DNA from: Streptomyces eurythermus
GTDB taxonomy: Bacteria; Actinomycetota; Actinomycetes; Streptomycetales; Streptomycetaceae
Assembly: GCF_014649115.1 (NCBI RefSeq)
Contig: NZ_BMSK01000033.1
Span: 1-64,000 of the forward strand
Length of the DNA stretch: 64,000 nt
Reading direction: 5' to 3'
In this document: in pieces, positions 16,038 to 25,100 of the stretch
Layout: each line of letters begins with the position of its first letter
Position numbering within the stretch: the stretch's first letter is position 1
Notes under the pieces: generated by a model
The model's database searches: none
What the model saw: the letters and a program-made list of their open reading frames with translations, nothing else
What the model was told of the DNA's origin: nothing
Made by a program: the position numbers and the translations under genes

Positions 16038-16670
16038 TCAGGGCCGTCGGGAGTGCGCGGCGGCCGGGTCCGTCAGCTCGATCAGCCGGCACACCGTCTC
16101 GATGTCGATCTTCACCTGGGCGATCGAGGCGCGACCGGACAGCCAGGTGATCAGCGCCGAGTGCCAGGTGTGCTCGATGACCCGTACCGCGGACAGCTGC
16201 TCGGGCGTGGGGTCGGCCAGGCCCATCGCGTCCAGGATGATCGCGGTCGTCTGCCGGGAGACCTGGTCGACCTCGGGCGAGACACTGCGGTCGGCGAAGG
16301 TGAGCGCGCGGACCATCGCGTCGGCCAGGTGCGGCTCCCGCTGGAGCGCGCGGAAGGCCCGCATCAGGGTCTCCGCGACCCGCTCGGCGGCCGTGGTGCC
16401 CGCCGGGGGCTTCTTGCGCAGCGTGCCGTGCATGTGCTCCAGCTGGTCCTGCATGGTGGCGACCAGCAGATGCACCTTCGACGGGAAGTAGCGGTACAGC
16501 GTGCCCAGCGCCACCTGCGAGGACTCGGCCACCTCGCGCATCTGCACGGCGTCGAACCCGCCCCGGCCGGCGAGCCGCGCGCTGGCGCGCAGGATCCTGC
16601 GGCGGCGGGCCTCCTGCCGCTCGGTGAGGGGTGGCGCGGCCGGGCGCGAGGTGCTGGCTTCCGCAGGCAT
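16038..16670 (-). CDS. kstR: KstR-type TetR repressor
   Basis: A 210-residue TetR-family repressor. The N-terminal helix-turn-helix reads RRILRASARLAGRGGFDAVQ, then MREVAESSQVALGTLYRYFP and SKVHLLVA, which closely matches mycobacterial KstR, the repressor of cholesterol catabolism released by steroid-CoA ligands. The ligand domain also keeps the KstR phrases MVRALTFAD and TWHSALITWLSGRAS. Sites matching the KstR operator TNNAACNNGTTNNA lie at 16823 (153 bp upstream of this gene), 27145 and 32215. Likely dimeric and autoregulated. Its 3' end faces an orphan TPP riboswitch. Confidence 0.85.
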   Translation of the reverse strand: MPAEASTSRPAAPPLTERQEARRRRILRASARLAGRGGFDAVQMREVAESSQVALGTLYRYFPSKVHLLVATMQDQLEHMHGTLRKKPPAGTTAAERVAETLMRAFRALQREPHLADAMVRALTFADRSVSPEVDQVSRQTTAIILDAMGLADPTPEQLSAVRVIEHTWHSALITWLSGRASIAQVKIDIETVCRLIELTDPAAAHSRRP

Positions 16671-16822
16671 GGGTCCCGTTCCGTGACAGTCGGTGAGGGG
16701 GTCTGTAGGGCTCGTGATCAGCCAGCATGGCAGGGCCGCGCGCCGTGGCGCGAATCACCCGATCCACTGCTCACAGCGCCCCTACCTGCCGGTAGATTCG
16801 GAGCCTCTTGAACGATCAAGTC

Positions 16823-16836
16823 TGAAACTTGTTCTA
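16823..16836. promoter_or_regulatory. KstR operator match, site 1
   Basis: TGAAACTTGTTCTA fits TNNAACNNGTTNNA at every fixed position. It lies 54 bp before the glycosyltransferase start and 152 bp before the divergent kstR start, so it could serve either gene. A second imperfect half-site (CTTGAACGATCAAG, itself a palindrome, 16807-16820) lies just upstream. Confidence 0.7.
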
Positions 16837-16890
16837 GATTAGCGTCCCGTCGTAGTCTCGCGGGACAGTGCAGGCAGAAGGGGGCACGGA

Positions 16891-18390
16891 GTGACCGCTG
16901 AGGCCCGGGAAGCGGGTGCCGACCAGGAACCCGCTGCCGACGGGGGGCGACCGCTCGACATCGCGCTCCTCACCTACAAGGGGAACCCGTTCTGCGGGGG
17001 ACAGGGCGTCTACGTACGGCACCTCTCGCGCGAACTGGCCCGCCTCGGGCACCGCGTGGAGGTCATCGGCTCCCAGCCGTACCCCGTGCTGGACGAGGGC
17101 TACCCGAACCTCACCCTCACCGAGCTGCCCAGCCTCGACCTCTACCGCCAGCCCGACCCCTTCCGCACCCCCAAGCGGGACGAGTACCGGGACTGGATCG
17201 ACGCCCTCGAGGTCGCCACCATGTGGACCGGCGGCTTCCCCGAGCCGCTGACCTTCTCGCTGCGCGCCCGCCACCACCTGCGCGCCCGGCGCGGCGAGTT
17301 CGACGTCGTCCACGACAACCAGACCCTGGGCTACGGCCTGCTCGGCGACATCGGCGCCCCCCTGGTCACCACGATCCACCACCCCATCACCGTGGACCGG
17401 CAGCTGGAGCTGGACGCGGCCGAGACCTGGCAGCGCCGCTACTCGGTGCGCCGCTGGTACGCCTTCACCCGGATGCAGAAGCGCGTCGCCCGCCGGCTGC
17501 CCTCCGTCCTCACCGTCTCCGGCAGCTCCCGCCAGGAGATCGTGGACCACCTCGGGGTCCGCCGCGACCGCGTCCACGTCGTCCACATCGGCGCCGACAC
17601 CGACCTGTTCGCGCCGAATCCCGCCGTCGCCGAGGTGCCGGGCCGGATCGTCACCACCTCCAGCGCCGATGTGCCGCTCAAGGGACTGGTGTTCCTCGTG
17701 GAGGCGCTCGCCAAGGTGCGCGCCGAACACCCCGCCGCCCACCTCGTCGTCGTCGGCAAGCGCCCCGCCGAGGGCCCGGTCGCCCAGGCGATCGAGCGCC
17801 ACGGCCTCACGGGCGCCGTCGACTTCGTCAAGGGCATCTCCGACGCCGAGCTGGTCGACCTGATCCGCTCCGCCGAGGTGGCCTGCGTGCCCTCCCTCTA
17901 CGAGGGCTTCTCGCTGCCCGCCGCCGAGGCCATGGCCACCGGCACCCCGCTGGTCGCCACCACCGGCGGCGCGATCCCCGAGGTCGCCGGCCGCGACGGC
18001 GAGACCTGCCTGGCCGTACCGCCCGGCGACGCGGACGCGCTGGCCGCCGCGCTGAACCGGCTGCTCGGCGACGCCGGGCTGCGGGCCCGGCTCGGCGCGG
18101 CGGGCCGCGACCGGGTGCTGGCCAACTTCACCTGGGCCCGCGCCGCCGAGGGCACCGTGGCCCACTACCGCGAGGCCATCGCCCGCGCCGCCCGCGCGGC
18201 AGGCCCCGCCCGCCCCGCGGCCCCGGGCCGCCCCCGGGCCCGGACCGGCCCGCGCGGGGGCACCCCGGCCGCGGCCCCCTCTTCCGGCCGCTCCGCGGCC
18301 CCGGCGAGCGTCGCGGCCCCGCCAAGCGCCGCGTCCGCGACCTCGGCGAGTGACACCAGCGTCTCCTCCGAAAGCAGGGCCACGTGCTGA
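16891..18390 (+). CDS. GT4-family glycosyltransferase
   Basis: A 499-residue retaining glycosyltransferase (GT-B fold, GT4). The N-terminal acceptor domain begins with IALLTYKGNPFCGGQGVYVR, with the GGxG loop that holds the nucleotide sugar; the C-terminal domain has the E-x7-E motif in PSLYEGFSLPAAEAMATGTP. After residue 440 comes a long Pro/Ala/Gly/Ser tail with no fold, about 60 residues, unusual for the family. Start is GTG 16891. The stop overlaps the next start by 7 bp. Sugar and acceptor unknown; a cell-envelope glycoconjugate is likely. Confidence 0.85.
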   Translation: MTAEAREAGADQEPAADGGRPLDIALLTYKGNPFCGGQGVYVRHLSRELARLGHRVEVIGSQPYPVLDEGYPNLTLTELPSLDLYRQPDPFRTPKRDEYRDWIDALEVATMWTGGFPEPLTFSLRARHHLRARRGEFDVVHDNQTLGYGLLGDIGAPLVTTIHHPITVDRQLELDAAETWQRRYSVRRWYAFTRMQKRVARRLPSVLTVSGSSRQEIVDHLGVRRDRVHVVHIGADTDLFAPNPAVAEVPGRIVTTSSADVPLKGLVFLVEALAKVRAEHPAAHLVVVGKRPAEGPVAQAIERHGLTGAVDFVKGISDAELVDLIRSAEVACVPSLYEGFSLPAAEAMATGTPLVATTGGAIPEVAGRDGETCLAVPPGDADALAAALNRLLGDAGLRARLGAAGRDRVLANFTWARAAEGTVAHYREAIARAARAAGPARPAAPGRPRARTGPRGGTPAAAPSSGRSAAPASVAAPPSAASATSASDTSVSSESRATC

Positions 18391-19130
18391 CCGTCGACTT
18401 CTCCCGGTTCCCGCTCGCCCCGGGCGACCGCGTCCTGGACCTCGGCTGCGGGGCCGGCCGGCACGCCTTCGAGTGCTACCGGCGCGGCGCCCGGGTCGTG
18501 GCCCTAGACCGCAACGGCGAGGAGATCCGCGAGGTCGCCAAGTGGTTCGCGGCGATGAAGGAGGCCGGCGAGGCCCCCGAGGGCGCCACCGCCACCGCCA
18601 TGGAGGGCGACGCCCTCGCCCTGCCGTTCCCCGACGAGACCTTCGACGTCGTCATCATCTCCGAGGTGATGGAGCACATCCCCGACGACAAGGGCGTGCT
18701 CGCCGAGATGGTCCGCGTGCTCAAGCCCGGCGGCCGGATCGCCGTCACCGTGCCGCGCTACGGCCCCGAGAAGGTCTGCTGGGCCCTGTCCGACGCCTAC
18801 CACGAGGTCGAGGGCGGCCACATCCGCATCTACAAGGCCGACGAGCTGACCGGCAAGCTCCGCGAGGCGGGCCTGAAGCCCTACGGCAGCCACCACGCCC
18901 ACGCCCTGCACGCCCCCTACTGGTGGCTGAAGTGCGCCTTCGGCGTCGACAACGACAAGGCGCTGCCGGTGCGCGCGTACCACAAGCTGCTGGTCTGGGA
19001 CATCATGAAGAAGCCGTTCGCCACCCGGCTCGCCGAACAGGCGCTCAACCCGCTGATCGGCAAGAGCTTCGTCGTCTACGCGACCAAGCCGCACCTCCCC
19101 TCGCTCGGCGCAGAGGCGGACGCCAGGTGA
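18384..19130 (+). CDS. SAM-dependent methyltransferase (class I)
   Basis: A 248-residue methyltransferase. Motif I is VLDLGCGAGRHAFE at about residues 17-30, the acidic loop is VVALDRN, and motif II/III read FDVVIISEVMEHIPDD and LAEMVRVLKPGGRIAVTVP, all in the standard UbiE-like order. Start GTG 18384 lies inside the glycosyltransferase 3' end, and the stop overlaps the next start (GTGA), so the three genes are translationally coupled. It probably methylates the product of the glycosyltransferase or a lipid carrier. Substrate not visible. Confidence 0.85.
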   Translation: MLTVDFSRFPLAPGDRVLDLGCGAGRHAFECYRRGARVVALDRNGEEIREVAKWFAAMKEAGEAPEGATATAMEGDALALPFPDETFDVVIISEVMEHIPDDKGVLAEMVRVLKPGGRIAVTVPRYGPEKVCWALSDAYHEVEGGHIRIYKADELTGKLREAGLKPYGSHHAHALHAPYWWLKCAFGVDNDKALPVRAYHKLLVWDIMKKPFATRLAEQALNPLIGKSFVVYATKPHLPSLGAEADAR

Positions 19131-20197
19131 CCACCCCCCGGACAGAACACCTCGTCCTGCCCGGGGTCCTCACCGCCGAGCAGGCCGCCGCGACCGTCGC
19201 CGGCATCCTCGCCGGGCAGCGGGAGGACGGCGCCATCCCGTGGTTCCGCGGACACCACCTCGACCCCTGGGACCACACCGAGGCCGCCATGGCCCTGGAC
19301 GCGGCCGGCGAACACGAGGCCGCCGAGCGCGCCTACACCTGGCTGGCCCGGCACCAGAACGAGGACGGCTCCTGGTACGCCGCCTACGCCGACGGCGCCC
19401 ACGACGACGTCACCGACCGGGCCCGCGAGTCCAACTTCGTCGCCTACATAGCCGTCGGCGTCTGGCACCACTATCTCTCCACGGGCGACGACACCTTCCT
19501 GGACCGGATGTGGCCGGCCGTCTACGCGGCCGTCGAGTGGGTGCTGCGGCTCCAGCAGCCCGGCGGTCAGATCGGCTGGCGGCGCGACGACGACGGCACG
19601 CCCACCGCCGACGCCCTGCTCACCGGCAGCTCCTCCGTCCACCACGCGCTGCGCTGCGCGCTCGCCATCGCCGAGCAGCGCGAGGAACCGCAGCCCGACT
19701 GGGAGCTGGCCGCCGGGGCGCTGCGGCACGCGATCCGCCGGCACCCCGAGCGCTTCCTGGACAAGGGCCGCTACTCGATGGACTGGTACTACCCGGTCCT
19801 CGGCGGCGCCCTGACCGGAGCGGAGGCCAAGGCCCGGATCGAGGAGGGCTGGGACCGGTTCGTCGTGCCCGGCCTCGGCGTGCGCTGCGTGGTCCCCAAC
19901 CCCTGGGTGACCGGCGGCGAGTCCAGCGAACTCGCGCTGGCCCTGTGGGCGGTCGGCGAGTCCGACCGGGCCCTGGAGATCCTCCAGTCCATCCAGCACC
20001 TGCGCGACCCCGCGACCGGCCTCTACTGGACGGGCTACGTCTTCGAGGACGACGCGATCTGGCCCCGTGAGCTGACCACCTGGACGGCGGGCTCGCTGCT
20101 GCTGGCCGTGGCCGCGCTGGGCGGCCACGAGGCCACCTGCGCGGTCTTCGGCGGCGAGCGCCTGCCGGCCGGCCTGGACCCGGACTGCTGCGCCTGA
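19127..20197 (+). CDS. Alpha/alpha-toroid protein (prenyltransferase/glycosidase-like)
   Basis: A 356-residue soluble protein made of paired helices with repeats such as RQNEDGSWYAAY-type QxxDGSW and QQPGGQIGWRRDDDG. Such alpha6/alpha6 toroids occur in terpene cyclases and in glycoside hydrolases (GH15, GH88); the acidic pairs near WDHTEAAMALDAAGEH and GYVFEDDAIWPRE could be catalytic. No signal peptide. The start is GTG 19127, coupled to the methyltransferase. Annotated in related genomes as prenyltransferase, a label I would not trust; a glycan-processing role fits the operon better. Confidence 0.65.
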   Translation: MTTPRTEHLVLPGVLTAEQAAATVAGILAGQREDGAIPWFRGHHLDPWDHTEAAMALDAAGEHEAAERAYTWLARHQNEDGSWYAAYADGAHDDVTDRARESNFVAYIAVGVWHHYLSTGDDTFLDRMWPAVYAAVEWVLRLQQPGGQIGWRRDDDGTPTADALLTGSSSVHHALRCALAIAEQREEPQPDWELAAGALRHAIRRHPERFLDKGRYSMDWYYPVLGGALTGAEAKARIEEGWDRFVVPGLGVRCVVPNPWVTGGESSELALALWAVGESDRALEILQSIQHLRDPATGLYWTGYVFEDDAIWPRELTTWTAGSLLLAVAALGGHEATCAVFGGERLPAGLDPDCCA

Positions 20198-20288
20198 CCG
20201 ACGCCGGCGCCGGCACCCGTACCGGGACCGGCGCCCGGGCCCGCACCGAGGCCGGCACCCGCGCCCGCACCGGCACTGGGCACACCGC

Positions 20289-20582
20289 TCAGTGCCGGTG
20301 TATTCGGCGGGCTATCGCGTGGCCCGCGAACAGATAGACCACGGCGGCCAGCCCGTACCCGGCGACCACGCGGGCCCAGGCCTCGTCGAAGGTGAACAGG
20401 TCGTACGACCACCCCGCCAGCCAGGAGGCCGCGTCGTGCACGAACTGGACCAGGTCATTGGCCCGGTTCGCCTCCAGCAGGTACATCAGGATCCACAGGC
20501 CGAGGATCAGCGCCGCGACGTCGGCGACGATCGCCACGACCCGTCCGGCCGGGTTCGCACCGTTGCGATATCGAGTGGACAT
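20289..20582 (-). CDS. Small membrane protein (97 aa)
   Basis: A 97-residue protein with two hydrophobic helices (VVAIVADVAALILGLWILMYLL and ARVVAGYGLAAVVYLFAGHAI) joined by an amphipathic stretch, ending in basic RRIHRH. It starts at ATG 20582 and is transcribed towards the toroid gene. Unrecognised family, though such short two-helix proteins are common in Streptomyces. The 90 bp between it and the toroid gene are filled with GGCACCCG-type repeats. Confidence 0.7.
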   Translation of the reverse strand: MSTRYRNGANPAGRVVAIVADVAALILGLWILMYLLEANRANDLVQFVHDAASWLAGWSYDLFTFDEAWARVVAGYGLAAVVYLFAGHAIARRIHRH

Positions 20583-20780
20583 ACTCTCCGGATTGCCGCA
20601 CCGCGGGCCCTGTAACCCCGGAGAAGACCCCGACGCGCCCCGGAGACGCCCCCGGCCCGACCCGGACGGCAAGCGCGCCCCGTCCCCCTGACGGCGTCGC
20701 CCGAGTGGCGCAACCGCCCGCCCCGGGCGAACCTGCCGGAGGAACCAGACCGCTCGGGGAGGACACGTCGGGAGGACCCC

Positions 20781-21353
20781 GTGCCCGTACCGATACGGCG
20801 CCTGTTCGTGGCGCTCACCCTGTGCTGCGCCCTGGTGGCCGGTGCCACCGCCTGCGGGAGCGGCCAGCAGAGCAGTACGAAGAACACCTCGGCGGCCGCC
20901 CAGGCCGTGCCCGCCGCCGACAGTCCCAGCCCCAGCAAGTCCGCCGAACGCCAGAAGTTCGCCAAGACCCGGTTCGTGGCGAACGCGGGCCTCGCCGCCG
21001 GCGCGACCTACCAGTGGATCGTGAAGCCCTGGAAGGCCGGCAAGTTCAAGAAGGGAACCAAGGGCCGCAGGCTGGCCCTGGTCAAGGCGGGCGCCGCCGG
21101 CCTCTTCGCCTACAACCGGCTCAAGGCCGCCCAGCGCAACGCCGAGGGCGACCCGACGCTCTCCAAGGCCCTCGCCCCGCTCGGCGCCGGCATCGAATCC
21201 CTGAAGGGACTGGCGAGCAAGCTCCGCAAGGGCGACGACAGCGCGGCCGGCCCGTTCGACGACATCATCGGCCAGATCAAGGACGCGGGCCGCAGCGCGG
21301 GCGCACCGGTGAAGGAACAGGTGCCGACGGCCGCCGAGCTGACGAAGGGCTAG
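20781..21353 (+). CDS. Putative lipoprotein (190 aa)
   Basis: Starts at GTG 20781 after GGGAGGA. The signal peptide ends with a lipobox-like GATAC (Cys25), followed by a Ser/Ala/Pro linker. The mature part is basic with many lysines (KPWKAGKFKKGTKGRR) and two amphipathic helices, and the C terminus is mildly acidic. No known domain was recognised. The gene ends 4 bp into the 3' end of the convergent F420-dependent oxidoreductase gene. Confidence 0.75.
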   Translation: MPVPIRRLFVALTLCCALVAGATACGSGQQSSTKNTSAAAQAVPAADSPSPSKSAERQKFAKTRFVANAGLAAGATYQWIVKPWKAGKFKKGTKGRRLALVKAGAAGLFAYNRLKAAQRNAEGDPTLSKALAPLGAGIESLKGLASKLRKGDDSAAGPFDDIIGQIKDAGRSAGAPVKEQVPTAAELTKG

Positions 21354-22360
21354 GAGTTCAGCTCGGCCAGCACCCGCAGGGTATGCGGGTCCGGGGACAG
21401 GGCCAGCAGGTCCGTCACCGGGCCCGCGCGCCACAACTGGAGCCGTTCGGCGACGCGTTCGCGCGGGCCGACCAGGGAGATCTCGTCCGCGAAGGCGTCC
21501 GGCACGGCCCGCACGGCCTCCTCGCGGCGCCCGGCGAGGAACAGCTCCTGGATCCGCCGGGCCTCGGCCTCGTAACCCATGCGGGCCATCAGGTCGGCGT
21601 GGAAGTTGCGGGCCGCGTGGCCCATCCCGCCGATGTAGAAGCCGAGCATGGCCTTGACCGGCAGCAGTCCCTCGGCCACGTCGTCGCACACCTTCACCCG
21701 CGCCATTGGGGCCACCAGAAACCCCTCGGGCAACTCGCGCACCACGTCCCCGTACACCTCCGGCCGGCTCGGCGACCAGTACAGCGGCAGCCAGCCGTCG
21801 GCGACGCGGACGGTCTGGGCGACGTTCCGGGGGCCCTCGGCGCCGAGCAGGACGGGCAGCCGGGGGCGCAGGGGGTGGGTGACGGGCTTGAGCGGTCTGC
21901 CGAGGCCGGTCGCGTCCGGGCCCCGGTAGGGCAGGGAGTGGAACCGGCCGTCCAGCTCCACCGGCGCCTCGCGGCGCAGCACCTGCCGTACCACGTCCAC
22001 GTACTCCCGGGTCGCGGTCAGCGGTGACTTCGGGAACGGGCGGCCGTACCAGCCCTCCACCACCTGCGGCCCGGACAGCCCCAGCCCGAGCAGGAGGCGG
22101 CCGCCGGAGAGATGGTCCAGGGTGAGCGCGTGCATCGCGGTGGCGGCCGGGGAACGGGCGGCCATCTGGGCCACCGCCGTACCCAGCCGGATCCGGGAGG
22201 TGTGCGCGGCTATCCAGGTCAGCGGGGTGAACGCGTCCGAGCCCCAGGACTCCGCCGTCCACACCGAGTCGTAGCCGAGCCGCTCCGCCTCCCGGGCCAG
22301 CGGCACATGGCCGGCGTCGGGGCCGCGCCCCCAGTAGCCGAGTGCGAGACCGAGCCGCAT
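21350..22360 (-). CDS. LLM-class F420-dependent oxidoreductase
   Basis: A 336-residue TIM-barrel enzyme of the luciferase-like monooxygenase superfamily. The N terminus MRLGLALGYWG and the phrases YDSVWTAESWGSDAFTPL and RIRLGTAVAQMAARSPAATA are those of the F420-dependent branch (mycobacterial G6PD/MER-like proteins). It likely transfers a hydride to or from F420H2 on an unknown substrate. Single-gene unit, convergent with the lipoprotein gene. Confidence 0.88.
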   Translation of the reverse strand: MRLGLALGYWGRGPDAGHVPLAREAERLGYDSVWTAESWGSDAFTPLTWIAAHTSRIRLGTAVAQMAARSPAATAMHALTLDHLSGGRLLLGLGLSGPQVVEGWYGRPFPKSPLTATREYVDVVRQVLRREAPVELDGRFHSLPYRGPDATGLGRPLKPVTHPLRPRLPVLLGAEGPRNVAQTVRVADGWLPLYWSPSRPEVYGDVVRELPEGFLVAPMARVKVCDDVAEGLLPVKAMLGFYIGGMGHAARNFHADLMARMGYEAEARRIQELFLAGRREEAVRAVPDAFADEISLVGPRERVAERLQLWRAGPVTDLLALSPDPHTLRVLAELNS

Positions 22361-22417
22361 GAGACCTGCCTCCTGACGCGCCGTCAGCTGTCAGCCGGGA
22401 GGCGACTGTACGACAAC

Positions 22418-22445
22418 GGCCCCCCGCCCGGAAGGGCGAGGGGCC
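22418..22445 (-). terminator. GC-rich hairpin terminator
   Basis: GGCCCCCCGCCC pairs with GGGCGAGGGGCC around a GGAA loop (one bulge). It lies 22 nt beyond the stop of the DUF5336 gene on the minus strand. There is no clear T-tract, as is common for Streptomyces terminators. Confidence 0.55.
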
Positions 22446-22466
22446 GGTGCGCTACGGGGCTTCGGC

Positions 22467-23354
22467 TCAGCCGCGCTGGATGCCGGAGGTGTCCTGGAGC
22501 ACGCCACGACGGCCGTCCTGGGTCTGCGCGACCAGCGCGGCACCGCGCTGCTCGACGGCCAGGTACCAGGTGCCCGGCGCCAGTTCGGCGATCTGGCCGC
22601 CCGAGCCGTCCTCCGCGAACAGCGGCCGGGTCACCGGCACGGCGAACCAGAACGGCGAGAAGTCCGCGGCCGGCGGCTGCGCGGCCGGGGCGCCCTGCGC
22701 GGCCGGGGCGCCCTGCGCGGCCGGCTGCGGCTGCTGCCCGTACGGCTGGCCCGGCTGCGGCTGGGCAGCGTACGGCTGCTGCGGCTGGGCGCCCGGGTAG
22801 CCGTAACCACCGGGCGGCTGGGCGCCGTAGGGCTGCGGGGCCGGCGGCTTCGGGGCCGGGACCAGGGACGCCTGGAGGGCGGGGACGAGCGGGGTGGCGA
22901 TGGCGGCGGCGGCCATCACCAGGGTGGCGATCAGGGCCAGGATCAGCCCCATGCCGGCGTCGGGGGACCGGTCGGAGCCCTCGCCGATGTTGTCCAGACC
23001 GCCGATCGGGTCGATGATGTTGCCCAGCGCGCTCCAGGCGGCGAACACCGCGAACGCCACGCCGAACGCGCCGAGTTCCAGACCCGCGATCTTGCGCGGC
23101 TGCGGCAGGCCCCGGCTCACGACGATGAGCGCCGCACCGATGATGCCCGCCAGCACGACGCTGAGCAGGACCGGTCCGCTCTCCCAGAGGTTCGGCAGGT
23201 CGACGCTGTCGGGCAGCCCGTCGTACGAGTAGTTGTCGAGGAACGACGCGATGAACAGCACCACCGCTGCTCCGATCACCACGCCGTCGCCTCTAGTGAG
23301 GGAGCGGATATTCACTTCAGGTCCTTCGTAGGTCGTCTCGTCGTCGGTAGACAC
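22467..23354 (-). CDS. DUF5336-like membrane protein
   Basis: A 295-residue protein starting at GTG 23354 (STDDETTYEG). Four hydrophobic helices come first (VVIGAAVVLFIASFLD, VLLSVVLAGIIGAALIVV, GAFGVAFAVFAAWSAL, MGLILALIATLVMAAAAIATPL). Then follows a Pro/Gln/Gly/Tyr-rich linker with repeats of QPYG and QGAPAA, and a C-terminal soluble beta-rich domain (FWFAVPVTRPLF...GTWYLAVEQRG). The architecture matches actinobacterial DUF5336 proteins of unknown function. The next gene upstream on the same strand is a secreted amidase. Confidence 0.7.
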   Translation of the reverse strand: MSTDDETTYEGPEVNIRSLTRGDGVVIGAAVVLFIASFLDNYSYDGLPDSVDLPNLWESGPVLLSVVLAGIIGAALIVVSRGLPQPRKIAGLELGAFGVAFAVFAAWSALGNIIDPIGGLDNIGEGSDRSPDAGMGLILALIATLVMAAAAIATPLVPALQASLVPAPKPPAPQPYGAQPPGGYGYPGAQPQQPYAAQPQPGQPYGQQPQPAAQGAPAAQGAPAAQPPAADFSPFWFAVPVTRPLFAEDGSGGQIAELAPGTWYLAVEQRGAALVAQTQDGRRGVLQDTSGIQRG

Positions 23355-23398
23355 TACAGTCCGCAAGATCGGGCTGTCCGGCCGGTTATGGCCGCCGG

Positions 23399-24334
23399 TC
23401 ACGAAACGCGCAGGAAACTCACGATTCCCTCAGAGATCCCTTGCGCCGCGCGCTGCCGCCAGCTTCCGCTGGTCAGCAGGGCCGCGTCCGTGTTATCGCG
23501 CATGTTGCCGCACTCGATGAACACCTTGGGAACCGTTGACAGATTGAGACCACCCAGATCCGTCCGCGTGACCAGACCGGTGCCGCCGCCGACGTAGTTG
23601 GCGGGCGGCTCGCCGGTCGCGCGGAGGTAGGTGCCCGCGACCCGCACCCCCAGCTCGTGCGAGGGGCCGACGATGGGACGGGTGTCCGCCGCCCCGGCGT
23701 GCACGGACCCCGGCAGGATGACGTGGAAGCCGCGGTTGCCGGCGTCGGAGCCGTCGGCGTGCAGCGAGATCGCCGCGTCCGCGTGCGCGGCGTTGCCGAA
23801 CCGCGCCCGCTCGTCCACGCACGGCCCCCACGGCGGGCTGTCGCCGTCGTGGGTCAGCTTCACCGTGACGCCCTCCCGCTCCAGCAGGTCCCGCAGCCGG
23901 TGCGCCAGGTCGAGCGAGAACGACGCCTCCGTATAACCGTCGTTGGTGGACGTCCCGGTGGTGTCGCACTCCTTGGAGTTGGTGCCGATGTCCACCTGGC
24001 GGTTGATCTCCGCCGTGTGCCGGAAGTTGCCCGGGTTGTGCCCGGGGTCGATGACGACGACCTTCCCCTGGAGCGCGCCGGAGCCGCCGGAAGGCGCGGA
24101 GGGCGAGCCGGACACCTTGCCGTCGTCGCCGCGGGAGGCCGCCGGGGCGGGAGCGGAGGAGGCCGTTCGGGACGCGGTGTGCGCCGCGCTGTCCGAACCC
24201 CCGTCGCCCAGCGCCGCGTACGCCCCCCAGCCGAGCAGGGCGCCGGGCACCAGCGCGGCGAGCGCCACGGTCAGCGGGCCGCGCCGGGGCCGGCGGGGCT
24301 GCGGGGATTCGAATTCCGGGCCTGTGTACGACAC
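23399..24334 (-). CDS. N-acetylmuramoyl-L-alanine amidase (Amidase_3)
   Basis: A 311-residue membrane-anchored peptidoglycan amidase. After a cytoplasmic proline/arginine-rich start comes one anchor helix (LTVALAALVPGALLGWGAYAAL), an Ala/Ser linker and the catalytic domain. Zinc ligands are His in VVIDPGHNPG, Glu in the YTEASFSLDLAHRL region and His in AAISLHADGSD; the catalytic Glu is in VFIECGNMRD near the C terminus. Cleaves the bond between MurNAc and L-Ala. Start is GTG 24334. Confidence 0.9.
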   Translation of the reverse strand: MSYTGPEFESPQPRRPRRGPLTVALAALVPGALLGWGAYAALGDGGSDSAAHTASRTASSAPAPAASRGDDGKVSGSPSAPSGGSGALQGKVVVIDPGHNPGNFRHTAEINRQVDIGTNSKECDTTGTSTNDGYTEASFSLDLAHRLRDLLEREGVTVKLTHDGDSPPWGPCVDERARFGNAAHADAAISLHADGSDAGNRGFHVILPGSVHAGAADTRPIVGPSHELGVRVAGTYLRATGEPPANYVGGGTGLVTRTDLGGLNLSTVPKVFIECGNMRDNTDAALLTSGSWRQRAAQGISEGIVSFLRVS

Positions 24335-24356
24335 GTCTGCGACTCTAACCGGGGCC

Positions 24357-25010
24357 TCAGATTCCCGCCCCCGCCCGCCGCAGCACGCGCAGCGAGCCGG
24401 CTGCCGTGACCTCGGTGAACGCCCCGGAATCCAGCGCGCGCAGGTACACCCGGTAGGGTGCCTGGCCCGTGAACTCGTCCTCGGGGTGCGGGAAGACGTC
24501 GTGGATGACCAGCAGGCCGCCCTCGGCGACGTGCGGGGCCCAGCCCTCGTAGTCGGCGCCGGCGTGTTCGTCCGTGTGGCCGCCGTCGATGAATACGAGG
24601 CCGAGCGGGGAGTTCCAGAACGCCGCGATCTGCGGGGAACGGCCGACGAGGGCGACGACGTGCTCCTCCAGCCCCGCGCGGTGCAGGGTGCGGCGGAACA
24701 GCGGAAGCGTGTCCATCAGCCCGATCTCGGGGTCGACCGTCTCCGGGTCGTGGTAGTCCCAGCCGGGCTGCTGCTCCTCGCTGCCCCGGTGGTGGTCGAC
24801 GGTCAGCGCGGTGACGCCGGCCTGCCGGGCCGCGTCGGCCAGCAGGATCGTGGAGCGCCCGCAGTAGGTCCCGACCTCCAGCAACGGCAGCCCGAGCCGC
24901 CCCGCCTCCACCGCCGCCGCGTACAGGGCGAGCCCCTCGTCCACGGGCATGAACCCCTTGGCCGCCTCGAACGCGGCCAGGATCTCGGGCTTGGGCGTGG
25001 CGGTGGCCAT
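24357..25010 (-). CDS. Class I SAM methyltransferase (Methyltransf_24 type)
   Basis: A 217-residue methyltransferase with motif I LLEVGTYCGRSTILLADA at about residues 42-60, an acidic loop ALTVDHHRG, and the phrase LGLVFIDGGHTDEHAGADY that marks the Methyltransf_24/cephalosporin-hydroxylase-like group. It lies 22 bp before the amidase gene on the same strand, so the two may be cotranscribed. Substrate unknown. Confidence 0.82.
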   Translation of the reverse strand: MATATPKPEILAAFEAAKGFMPVDEGLALYAAAVEAGRLGLPLLEVGTYCGRSTILLADAARQAGVTALTVDHHRGSEEQQPGWDYHDPETVDPEIGLMDTLPLFRRTLHRAGLEEHVVALVGRSPQIAAFWNSPLGLVFIDGGHTDEHAGADYEGWAPHVAEGGLLVIHDVFPHPEDEFTGQAPYRVYLRALDSGAFTEVTAAGSLRVLRRAGAGI

Positions 25011-25100
25011 GGGTTCCTCTCGACCGTACGACTGTCCGAACCCCGCTTATGCTGCCGCACGCTCGGCCGTGTTCCGGACAGGGGGTGCGCCGAACGCCCC

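Noticed and set aside
16053..16811. Plus-strand open frame just after the TPP riboswitch
   Set aside because: It is the antisense of the KstR gene; its residues are low complexity, there is no ribosome site, and it resembles no thiamine protein, so I do not count it as the riboswitch target.
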